Position numbers and translations under genes: made by a program
NCBI GenBank assembly: GCA_017562135.1
Contig: QEYB01001522.1
Span: 1-64,000 of the forward strand
DNA from: Dipylidium caninum
Lineage: Eukaryota > Platyhelminthes > Cestoda > Cyclophyllidea > Dipylidiidae
Length of the DNA: 64,000 bases
Direction of reading: 5' to 3'
Notes under the pieces: model-generated
Seen by the model: the letters and a program-made list of their open reading frames with translations, nothing else
What the model was told of the DNA's origin: nothing
Database searches by the model: none
In this document: piece by piece, positions 13,501-24,800 of the stretch
Numbering within the stretch: the stretch's first letter is position 1
Layout of the letters: every line of letters starts with the position of its first letter

Positions 13501-14574
13501 CAGGAAGACCACTTCCGATAAAGGTTCCAACATTATCAGGGTAAGTTTTACCCAAAAAGACACATTACATTGTAGACAGGTTGGGAAATATGCAAGTTAC
13601 GAATCATTTTCTTTAAAGTCAACGGCGATTTCCGCTTTCTCACTTGCTGCTGAAGGATTGTTTTTAGCCTTCTTCTTTTCACTTGACGGAACTTTACCCT
13701 CTCTATCATATTTGGCTAGAATATCAGGCAATATATCGCAATCAGTAAGGAAACTTACCAAGCTGGTATTGATCGAATTCCTGAAATTTTGCAACCATCG
13801 CTCGTCTTAGTGCATTCGGCAAAGACATCTTCGGGTGGCAAAAGGACTAAAAATAATGACACAAAACAAGCCACAACCTCATATATTTCAACAATTTGAA
13901 GCCAATCAGAGGGGAGAAGTACAGCGGCTGAGAAATATTTCGACAGATAAGAACGGCTTGTAGATGAACTAGCCGCGAAAGCAAGTATAAAATTCGTTGT
14001 ATACCTAATATTTAATACTTTGCGACAGTAAACCGCGGTCTAGAGAGGTGTGAATTGAAAGTTATCGAACCTTCAAAACAAACTCAGGATCCCGTGCTTC
14101 AACAGACTTCAGTAATTCTATGAGCTTGACTCGGTTTTCGGGTATCGACGGCGACTTACAACGGTCCAAAGAAGACATTACAAAGCATATAAGGTCAAAC
14201 TTAACGATGTTGAAAGAGCTTTACAATACCTTGACCTTGTTTAAACTATCAAGTGGTACGCCAGTCAATTCTGATATGTCGAGTAGTTTTTCGGGTTCAA
14301 TTTGGGGAGGCTTAAACAATAACTCATCTTGAGTGGCAGTCCCACGGTCATTGTGATGGAGAAGAGCCGGAAAATTGCTGTCGAGACTTTCGTGTGGAAC
14401 ATTGTCCGAAAGTTTCCGTACCTTACTGGGTGCGGAGACGCTGCTTACAGCGGTGGCTGCCGCACCACCGCGCAGCAGACCCAATGATGGCTTCAAAAGC
14501 CCATTCTCAGTCGAAGTAAAGCGTTGGCAGCTGTCGGTTAGCATACCAACTTCTAGTGGCCCTCCAACGTTCAT
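4560..14574 (-). CDS. TEP1: TEP1-like telomerase/vault-associated protein (TROVE-DUF4062-NACHT-WD40)
   Basis: TEP1 binds RNA in telomerase and vault particles. The start is the ATG at 14574-14572, with a stop upstream in frame. Exon 1 ends at 14230, a 30-nt intron follows, and exon 2 (14199-14071) ends EARDPEFVLK. TROVE-type exons follow: GSGLPGDWNPSLAGTRMRLP (near 13.5 kb), DSGKLPYMATLRNIRNFLLA (near 13.25 kb), then pieces near 13.05, 12.4 and 12.1 kb. DUF4062 begins with VFVSSTFQDMYGERD and has LNEIDLRWGV (11.07-10.84 kb), continuing at 10.17-10.05 and 9.98-9.87 kb. The NACHT core has Walker A GSYGSGKT (about 8787-8764) and Walker B-like YIFIIDSVD (8.9-7.7 kb). A helical linker lies at 7.08-5.64 kb. 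The first WD repeat ends GSVTLLDASSGK at about 5150. Domain order matches vertebrate TEP1. Frameshifts appear below about 6.9 kb. Some exon borders, especially 9.3-9.0 kb, are unresolved. Confidence 0.85.
6844..6852. repeat. Nine-G homopolymer inside a coding exon of the TEP1-like gene
   Basis: Nine consecutive G on the plus strand (nine C on the coding strand). Upstream of the tract, TEP1-like homology runs in one minus-strand frame (FPEHLPDLVTHIVARAS). Downstream it continues in another (TTMALNVLLSQLQPLLVG). The reading-frame change falls on or next to this tract. Confidence 0.8.
10237..10245. repeat. Nine-G homopolymer in a TEP1-like intron
   Basis: A run of nine G on the plus strand lies between DUF4062-region exons, where it would be a poly-C stretch of the transcript. 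It is one of three 9-10 nt G runs, all in the left half of the window. Confidence 0.7.
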
Positions 14575-15061
14575 TGTAACGGAAGAACCTCGCTCCGAGC
14601 CTACTTATGCTGACGCCGTTTGGGCGCAAATTAAAACAAAAGTGATTAAGAACAACTTTAAGCGATAAATTCCGCAGCGTAAATTAAAGAAGACATGTTG
14701 CAAATGTTTACCCATATTATTAAAAAATAAGAGTTTGTTTTTGGAAAATGTTATTTTTTGTTTAGATCAGGTAGGGCTGAATCCCTTTTACTCTAGTACA
14801 CGAATCTTATCTCGGAATTCGAGTTTAATTTTATGACGATGCGAGATTAGCCCCCTACAAGACAAGGCATTTATGCAAGCATCGGAACAAACTCCATCGC
14901 CGAGACTAGAACCGATCCCCCCGCCACAACGAATATCGGTCGCCAAACTTCATATACCCCCCTCGCCCAAATTGAAACAAATTAACGCCAAGTAAAAAAA
15001 GGAATAGTTTAAGCGAATCTATGTGCACATATAACTTAATCACACATTGTTCAGCCCCATT
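14575..15061. other. Short spacer between DCAF8 and the TEP1-like gene
   Basis: Only 487 bp separate the DCAF8 stop codon from the TEP1-like start codon, both on the minus strand. It must hold the DCAF8 3' end and the TEP1 5' end and promoter, unless the downstream transcript is matured by spliced-leader trans-splicing, which flatworms use. No conserved coding segment was seen. Confidence 0.6.
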
Positions 15062-18000
15062 CTAAGCGATAGAAGCTGAATCAAAATCAGAAGTCACGGG
15101 AGAATTGTTTGACCCGGCAATAGAGGAAGACGAAAAGGTCGATGAGGTGGTGTCCTCTACCCCATCGTCTTCATGGGTCTGATCGAGGGCGGGCTCTACC
15201 GCCTGTCCAAGATGGCCACGGTCATCGTCTTCTTCATCGTCACTACTGTCATCACTCGTGCGAGCGGAACGGCTTCGACGAAGAAAGTCTGTCATTCGGT
15301 GGCTGGTTGCATCGTAATTTACCCTCAGCATTGGACGCTGTTCGAATAAAAAAACACTAGTGTGAGGCAGATTTCCTATTCCATCAGATTGATTTTAAAT
15401 TGATTAAGCGCACGTTTTACCCAGTATATAGGAGAAAAGTGGTTTTTACATACGGGCAATAACTATTTGAAACGATCTCAGATTAGTGTACATACAGGCA
15501 CTTTCGACGAAAATTGTGTAAAATTTGGGATAGAACTATAAGATTGGTTTAAAAATTGAAAAGTTAAGACCCCTACGAATTTGGATTGGCCAGTTGTAGA
15601 TATCAGTAGCATGGTAGTAATAGAGATTAATAAGCGCAATACGATTTTCGATCACACGGCACAAGAGAGTTACTAAAAAGAGCACTGTACGAGAAGAGTA
15701 TTACTGAAAGTGAAATACTACACCGGCCTGAATAAAACGGATTTGTTGTAGAACCTATACCGCGAAGTGACAGTTTCGTAAAAGCCCACAAATGCAGAAA
15801 ACCCTCAAAAACCTCATTCGCATTGAAACATGTAGTTAAGGGGGACGAATACGCCATGGCGTGATCGAAAGGCAATCATATTGTTCACAAAAAGTGCATT
15901 AGGAGTGAAGAACGGTAATGCAGAGTTAACAATAAGACTTCACGCAGTTGATCGAAAACAATAATGAACGACGACTCAATAAAGTGAAATAAAATCGCAA
16001 AAAAAACTGTGAAGAAAAACGTTCACTAATGAGCCAGTTTTAGTGACTCAATTTGATTGAGAAAACAAGAAACGCACTAAAACATCAGGAAGGCCAAACG
16101 CGAAAGTAACCGTTTGCGAATCACGATTTCTCCTGGCCCAATTTGCCGCGACTCGCTGAAAAATAAAAAAAACATCATAGGAGAAACACATAAAAGCCGT
16201 AGAAGTTTATCGTGTCCTTACCAATTGCAAATCCTTTGAATTAAAAGGTAAACGCCCTTGCGGAGCCGCGGTAAGGCCTAGATGCTTCCGTTTAGAACTG
16301 CCATGGGGTAAATCTTGACCTTTTTTACTCCTTTTAGAAGACTTGGTCGAGCCTGATGTTACCTCCTCTTCAAACTCGGGAGCTTTTCTTTTTCCTTGAA
16401 TGACAGTTCCCATATCGACGCCATTACGCGCATCATCGCTATCGTCCCAAGAAGAAGGTAGGTCATCATCCGAGGGTAGAAAATCCTCGTTCTCCCCGAA
16501 AAAGTGCTTTGCAAGACTCGAATGTCGAAGAGACCGCATGGAATCAACAATCTGTTCGGGATCGAAGAGAGGACGCTGGTTGGGCTCCCTATCTTTTATG
16601 ACTTTTAACCAGGCCTCCGGATGGCCGATGTTACCTCTTCGACCCATAGGAGTCCAGATCTTGAAAAACCGTAAGGTAATTAAAATACGTCAATATAAAG
16701 GGCTAATACGTTAATGCTTATAATATCGTTAAGAAATATATCAAGAGATGAAACAGAAAACTAGCGAGAAAACGTTTCAACGTCGCGAAACTGTAGGAGA
16801 AATCGGAACGCAAAAATAAAGATTATAAAAACTCGGCAGACGAATTTTCAGAATTAGTGATACAGGTGGAGACGAAAATGAATATAAACATTAAAGGCGG
16901 ATTTCTTGGTCAAAGGCAAACTTATCAAGGAAAATGTAAGATGAAGAAAAGACTAGTGGTGTTCACCTTGACATTGCAATCGCAGCCAGATGTAGCGAGC
17001 ACGGGATAGAATGGATGGGGTTCCAGAACGTTGACCGCGCCAGCGATGTCTCCACAAAGCCATTGAACAATGCCTTCTGAATGACGGTCCCAAATATAAA
17101 TGAACCCGTCATCACTACCACTCACGACAAACTCCGAGTTGGGGCCGTAGAAATTGACGCCTTTAACTGTTGCAAAGAGAATCACAGATGCAGGACGGTT
17201 CAAGGCCCTCAAATGCCAGAGCTCAATAAATACTTAAATCCGATAAATATCTGCTTTCTGGGAGCATAGACTACAAGAATAGAATGTGTGATTAACTCCC
17301 CAAACCAATTTAAGACATGCAAAATTGGCCAACACGCAATAATAAAATACATATCAAGCATGACCAAACCCGTATCATTGTTGCGATGTCCACGGTATAC
17401 ATGAAGAGGAGGAAGAGTGTCATCCTTCGAATCGAAGAGGTAAATATCCTCGTCGTTGAAAGACGCGAGGATGGCTATGCGACAAGGAAGAGTTGGGGTA
17501 CGAAGTGTGAAAGTACAAACAAGTTATATATAAGACTGGGTAAAAAAACACTGTATAGATAGACATAAATCTAAGAAACTTACCATCGCCATTTGAACTG
17601 TACACAGTGGAGGTGATGCTGTACTTAGTTTGGGAGTGGTCTCCGAGGGGGTCGACACGATCACTCAGTCGCACTGTTCGATTGCGAGATCGAGGCCCTT
17701 GACCGTCGCGTGGCTCAGCTGATTCGTCGCCAAGCTCCGGAGGAGAAGGCGCTCGGTTACGACGCCTCAAATCTTCACGTAGTAGGCCGAGTAACTGGCG
17801 TCCCAAACGTGAGGAAAAGAAACCCTCCTCGGCCAGATCACTCTCGCCACTATCAGTCCTGTCATCATAAGCGTCTGCCTCACTATCGTCGGATGAGTCC
17901 TCCTCACGGCCCTCATCAACACGATCAGCCTCGCCATTCGTCTCTTTCATTGCCTCATCGTATCGATCGCGTCGCTGTTGTCGGGACTTTGAGAGTAAGT

Positions 18001-19661
18001 GAGGTGGTGCGAATGAATAGAGATATCCATCCTTGGGCGATCTAACTGATACCTTGCGACGATCAAATACTCTATTTCCAAATGAGAATGGCAGTGAACC
18101 AATGGAACTTTACTTAATTAAGGCATTGGAAAACGAGTTTTACTTAAGTTTTACAAACTAACCGGACGACTGATTCATACTTTCCAGAGACGCAAAATTC
18201 TGACGATTTGGATGGATTAGCTGATATGGAGTAGAACGGCGACAAAGGCAAATGAAGTAACCTAAAAAAGATTTCATAGAAAACGAGAAACCTGGAATCT
18301 AAGTTATCAGCATAAAAAGGATAATTTAATTGAAATATGACTAAAAGCCTACTGCTCGGTTTGGTTGGTCCGCAGATCGATAGAGAATACAGAGCCGTCT
18401 TCGCCTGCAGTAAGAAGAAGGGCAGGCTCCTCATAGACAAAGACTATATTCCGGCAAGCCTCCTGATGTATAGCGAGAGTTCGTGTAGTCCCTACCGTTT
18501 GGCCGTCGGGATGAAGTTCGGCCAGGCGTACCATCCCGTCGCGAGCGGAGGTAACAAGGTTCAAGTCGTTAGTATTTGGCACGAATCTCACCTAGCAAAT
18601 AAATGTTAACTTAAAAATAGATGGCAAGTGAGGGGGTTTTATTCGTAAGATTTCGATAAATTCAAATGTTCCACCTTAAATGCAAATTCCAGAGTAAACT
18701 ATCAGAATTGATAAAAAATGACATTAAATAACCGTACTCGAAGAGAAGAATATTCGGATGAGTGGCTCGAACTTACCTGGAAAACGTTTAGAGCATGACC
18801 GGTAAGAAAACGAGTCTTTAGTTCTCCGGTATAAGAATTGGCTATGGCCACACATGTATCGTCCGAGCCTGAGGCAATTAAATGTCCAGATCGATTAAAA
18901 TTTAACGCGTTAACACAAGCGGAATGGTTCTAAAAATGAGGGTGACAAAATAAATACTGTAATATATACAGTAGATTGGGAAAAAGTCTTACTGACGTTC
19001 ACAAAAAAAGAAAACTACTATATATGCAACTAGGTAGAGGTGATGGACGTAAGAACCACAAAAGAATACACATAACGATCGCAACAGTGAACATCTCAAA
19101 GCTAGTGTTATCATGTTCTTAAATGGTCCGTTCCCCTTTAGCGCTACAGCAAACGGGTAGGATAGAAATAAATTCAAATACTTGATACACCGCTGACAGT
19201 CCAAATGATGATACACTCCAGAGGTTCCCTTGAATGTGCTGTTGAAAGCTCTGATTTGACGGCCACCTAGGACATTTGCCACAAGTTTCATTGGTAAAGA
19301 AGCGGCTCGCGTAAAAGTCACGCAGTCGATAATAACGAGGAGATGGCCCACAAATTCCTTGCTCCCTTGCTACGAGCAATGAAATAGGCGAGAAGTAAAC
19401 CGGATGTCCAACTATCGAGTATTTAAGTGGTTTAATTTTGCACGAGTTTTTTCGGCCTGGAACAGAGTCAGACTGCGAACAGATTGGATATTTTTCCCCG
19501 ATGTCGAGGGCACTTCCGATTCTTAGGTCGGAAATAAGTTTATTCTGTTAAAAACAAAAAACATAAGTCATGCAATGACAACGCCAACAAATTGCTGGTG
19601 TGAATAATCCTCGTTAGTGAGTAGTTCTGAAATGACTGAGGGACAGAGCTACCTTAGTCAT
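15062..19661 (-). CDS. DCAF8: DDB1- and CUL4-associated factor 8 (WD40 substrate receptor)
   Basis: DCAF8 recruits substrates to the CUL4-DDB1 ubiquitin ligase. Exons with matching phases: 19547-19215, 18929-18777, 18591-18353, 18261-18163, 18041-17584, 17474-17370, 17166-16967, 16659-16222, 16155-16111 and 15337-15062; total about 785 residues. A tiny first exon (M-T-K, 19661-19653, then GT) fits in phase but is tentative. WD landmarks include [12 protein letters not shown], the DDB1-binding-type box [35 protein letters not shown] and [14 protein letters not shown], all close to vertebrate DCAF8. Exon 18041-17584 holds an extra, very acidic then Arg-rich segment of roughly 120 residues between APPHLL and [11 protein letters not shown]; vertebrate DCAF8 has only a short loop there. 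The C-terminus is Ser/Asp/Glu-rich, like the vertebrate tail. No frame breaks were seen. Residues 1-4 are uncertain. Confidence 0.93.
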
Positions 19662-21889
19662 TTCACACTCCTCTTTTGTGGCGTGGAGGGGGCGACGAGA
19701 CTCAGAAAGTACTAAACCAATTTGTTAATAAAGGTGAAAACGCACTGTAAGCATCCAAATTGTCACTGTCATCAACCATACTACCCGACCAATCTAAAGA
19801 ATAGACAAAAACCCGTTTTTACCGCTGCTCAAATCTTCATCATTCGCCATCTGCTCACAGAGCTACGCGCAGCGACAGAATGGGCTAGTCGTTGTCGCGG
19901 TATTTAACCAATAAAAGGCGGAGCAACCAATATTAAGGTTAAGAAGTTCATGCGAAAACCGAATACGTTTACTTTGGGAGGTTCCTTAAACTGTATTTAA
20001 TGAATTTCGCATTTTCGCCATCCTTTGTTAGCTTAGCTTCAGAGCATCTAACAATTGTTTTTGTATAATGTCTCCCACTCGTATCCTGATATTAAATTCA
20101 CAGTTTACTCTTCTTTGCTAATATTTTAAAGAACCAATCGGAAACCCGGTCTACCTCATAGACCCCACTGTCAATGTCAACCCAGAATAATCGGATTTAC
20201 GCAATTACATTTGAAAAATTATCTGTTTATTTTGGATCGAGTCGCGTTATTTTCACAATTGCGGTATACACACTGCTTTCGGCCTAGCCCCGGTTCGCTT
20301 TACGACTAAAGCATCGACTCAGAATTCGATAGAAAACCGTGCTCTTTCTTATTCACTATACAGTGTGGTTCGCGGCTAGTGTGAGCAACAGACCTTTTTG
20401 CTCATCGTTGGTAAGTACTTTTACGTCACGTTCAGTTGGTGCAAATTAAGTGTTGTGCGGCTTCCTTATTATGGGCCAAAATGATAAAACGACTGCCGCA
20501 TATAGATACAGCGCGTATTGACTCTGATGTCATGACATTTTATGACTTATTCAAGGTTCCTTTTATTTGCAAATTAGGAAGACGGATTCCTCCGACATTT
20601 CCTTTTAAGGCTAACGTTATTATTTAAAGTGACTAACAATAAGTCGACGGCTGAATCCTCAGTTCTCCAGTTATTTAGCCCAAACTATTGCCTACAGTGT
20701 AGTTTATCCAAAAAGATACTTAGCGCTAAAAACATCAAATGACTTTGATACGGGTGATTAGGAGGGAAATCAACATTCTTTAAGTTAAGTTGCGTTATAA
20801 CTCAGATTAAGATTTGCCATCCAAGGGTTGAGTTCGAAATAGGACTTTGTAATATCTCAAAATGTGGTCACCTTCATGCGAAGCGGCCTGGCGACGTGCC
20901 ACATCACATTTTTTTCTGCTTTCCTATGCGGTAGGAGCTTTTCTTTCACGTTCATTTATCCATAATTAAGCCAAGGGTGATGCAGATATTCTTTCCTGTT
21001 TTGTTTCAAATTCCTGGGTTGCGCTTTAGAACCTTAGGATTTATTTTGGCAAACGTTAGCCACTAGGTATTCAAAAAGCAAGTTTTTCTCACCACTCTCG
21101 ACAGGTTCTTTTCGTACACTGTAAAGAATTTAAGAGAAATATTAAATGGTCAGAGTAAACCTCAGTTTACAGGACGCCACCAGAACAGAAAGCCCATGAG
21201 AATAGTGTGGGGCTCGGGTAGACTCATACTGAAAAAGTACCAAAATGGTACGGTAGCGAAGCGCACACAGACCTCTTTGGAACTGTGAGGTGGGTTTGGG
21301 TAGACACTTGTTTATAACAGTAGAGTACATTTCGAACCCAAGTGGCCCAAAGGAAAGAGCAAACGCATTGACAAATGCAAATTTCGACCAAGTAACAAAT
21401 ACTGCGGTAAATACCACTACTGAATTAAAAGCCCCATAAGCGGTTGAAATGAACTAGCTTATTAAAAGAGCTGCAATGATACAATGCCTGGATCGCCCTT
21501 GTTTTGTTTTCGCCCACGGAATTTCCGCTCCACAGACCCCAATGAATCTACGGCCACCCTCACCCAGTGATGTACTCTTTGCACTCATTATAACTCATTT
21601 TAGCTAAAAAACAATCAGCATATATAAGCTTTTTGGCAATGCTCCAGGGCTTTATCAACAAGACATAAATTATAGAGGCGGGCTGAATTTATCGGAACTT
21701 GTGCCATTGTCCATTAGGACGTGGCGTAGAGAAAAACGCTGCGTTACATTATTTCCAGAATAAAAGTTATCAAAAACGAACTACAATGTATTTTGTCGTC
21801 TGTTCAGGTACAGGATGGTAGGATACAGAGCAATGAAGTTTATAGAAATAGGAGTAAACCGCAGGAAGGGGAATACGTTGGTCATTTAT
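19662..21889. other. Intergenic region between the myosin XVIII 3' end and DCAF8 5' end
   Basis: About 2.2 kb between two minus-strand genes. It should contain the myosin 3' UTR and terminator and the DCAF8 promoter. No conserved exon, tRNA or repeat was recognised; the short open frames here are low-complexity and unlike known proteins. Confidence 0.6.
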
Positions 21890-24800
21890 TCACGTCGTTG
21901 CATCGCGGTCACTTTCCTGACTACCATTGGTTGGGTGAGAAGTAAGGTGTTCAACTTTTCCACCGCCACCAACACCCTCATCGATCACTTTGACCGTGCA
22001 CTCCTCCTCGGGGTCATCTTCCTCCGTCCCCTGTCCGTCAGCCTTCCCTATTAAATGTTCACCGTACATTCCTGCGGATCTCAGTTCCTCTTCTTTGTAT
22101 CGTAGAAGGAATTGGGAAAGCTCCTGCTGTAGCTTTAACTGTTCCTGCACACATGATGAAACTTCATTTGAGGTAATAAAACGCCGATTTTCCTCTTCAG
22201 CGAGGCGTCTTTCTGCCCGCTCTTTGTTCTCCAAGGCCTCACGTAGACTGCGCGTGAGGTGGCGCGAGTTTTGACGTTCCGTCTGCACAGCTACCAACAG
22301 TTTTTCTCGTTCTCCCGTCAGCTGCTCCACATGTCCCTTCAGACGCTCTACCGTTGATTGCAGACGATGCTTTGTTGAGGTCTCCAATTCAAGTCGACCC
22401 TCCAACTCGTGGACTTTAGCCTTCTGATAGACGAGTTCCATGTCAGCAGCCTATAAAGAAAAGTTTAGTTCGACTGTTGGTCCACCGCAAAGGCCGATCA
22501 GCACATAGTACATAAAATTATAATAGTTAGTTAAGATAACTCAGGGGGATAAGGAGTACAGAAGAACTACAAGCATTTAAAAAAAATAGATTGGAAGCAA
22601 AGCTAACCCCAGCCTTTTCAGTGGTGGCTGCGGCGAGACGTTCTTGCAAGTGGGCAATTTCCTCGCGCATGGCGTTACGTTCTTCCATAAGTTGAGTCAA
22701 TTCGCCAGCATAAACATTAAGACCAGGAGAGACTGAGCTTGTGACGACGGGGCGACGCTGTTTTCTACTTACTTCTTCCAGCTCCTCCTCTAGCTCCTCC
22801 ACCCGACTCTGCAAGTCACTGTTCTGCCGCTGTGCTGTGTGACATCGCAACTCAGCCTTATAATTAGGAAATAAAACAATGCACCTGAAAATTTTTACTC
22901 ATGTCAATAGGAGGAGTTAGTCAAACATGAGAAATACAATCTATGGTATAGTATATTTTTGTGGACTCGAGACTAACGCCGACCATCAGAAATACTCTCA
23001 CTTGACTATTAACATATCCACATTTCTTAGCAGGGAATTTTCCATGTGCGACCAGGTCAAAGCTGCGACTGATTAAGCATTCAGAGTAATGATGTAAAGT
23101 TTACTTGAATTGGCTTCAATATGCAGAATCAAAAGTTTTTACCCATTTTGCTATCACCCTACACACAATCGCGGTGCTGATTATTATCTGTTGCGTCGTA
23201 ATGACAAAAGGAAAGTCAGGTCTTAAGTTTTTACTACATACGTAGCAGTTATAATGAAGTCCGTGAAAAGCATACCGCCCGTTTATCACGTTTTTCCTGG
23301 TTCAGCTGTTGTTGGCACTCCTCCAGATCTGCGGTGAGAGTTCGCTGTTTGCGGAGAAGAAGCTCTTTCGATTCCTCCATTTCCTCCAACTGGGAAAAAA
23401 AATAATTATTTATTCAAGTCTGTTTCCCAGTATCTCGGTAAGAACTGACATAATCGTAGCTGGTCGAATTAAACATGCGAGGATGCTGCCTGGTAAAAGC
23501 AGTATACGTCCAGATGCCAACAAAAACAGAAATAGCGAAAGTCAAAGTTCACCTGAAAACGCAATTGTTTGATTAGTCCACGATCAACTGGCGCCAATGA
23601 GAGTATCTGCTCCCAGGGAAGATTATTACTCGTATTGAATACGAAATTGTAAGTGTCTGCCGTACCTGTAATTAAAAAAAAATTTTTTCAGTGCGAAGAC
23701 AGTAATCTGCATAGGGTTGAACATATCATACAGATGAGAACAATCACGAGCTGGAAGAGAGAAATCAACATTAGGGTGTGAAGTTGTAGATAAGAATGGA
23801 AAATTGAATGGCATCAACAAGTCAGTTCGACGAAAATTCCTTCTTTCGGGACAAAAAAAGTGGAGTCCGCCACTAAACTACAGAAGAAATTGTACAAGAG
23901 GATGCATTTAAGCATGTTCACATAGTTGAATAAAACGTGATTGAGAGGAATGACACTGTCAGTGTGGGAAATGTGGACATCACATTTAGATGGTTGGACC
24001 TTCTTTCATAAAATTGGTGATGGAAACCTCCAGAAGTAAATTAAATAACATACAAGCATGACCAGGAAAGGTTTGAGCAATGCGACCCGAAATGGAGAAA
24101 TTTGCGGCCAACGAAAAAAGTGACAGGTTCAAAGAGTACTAATCTCCCTGGCAAGAATTCGACATTCAAGCTTTTTTAGGGCTCACGGTACAATTACTTT
24201 TGCAAAAAAATACTGCAAAAAATACTGTAAATACTGTAATACTCTTCGTACGCGTGCTCACCCCACACGCAAAAATAAGTCGGAATGCCTAGTGTAACCA
24301 AAATGAAAAAAACAGGAAAACCACCAAAAGCCCATTAAACAAGGGAAAAAGCTACCATTAGTGGTATGGTTATTCGTAGTATCGAACTGCATGACCGAAT
24401 TGGTGTCCGAACCCGCCTGCGGAGCCTCACTTAAGAAGGCGGTTTTCGTACTAGTTGAGAAACTGGGCACTTCACGGTGCGGCCTTCTAGTGTCTGTATT
24501 ACAACCATTTTCCCCGTTGCTCTGATCGAGCACTTCTGTAATCGTAACTAGGTCATCCGAGAGAGAATGTGAAGGCGTACCGACTGTCTGAAAGGTAAAA
24601 GGGCAATACTACGTAAAGTCAAGCCCGTAAAAATGACAGAACTCAAAAATCGAGAAATAGACATAATGTAAGGCAATATTATCGGGAGTAGAACAGAGAC
24701 CGAAGAAAGTGTAATCTGGACTAAAGAAGGATGAATTAATTAATGAAATGAGAGCGAAAGATTTGCCGAGGTAAATGGCCGATACCTTAATGTGGAGGTT

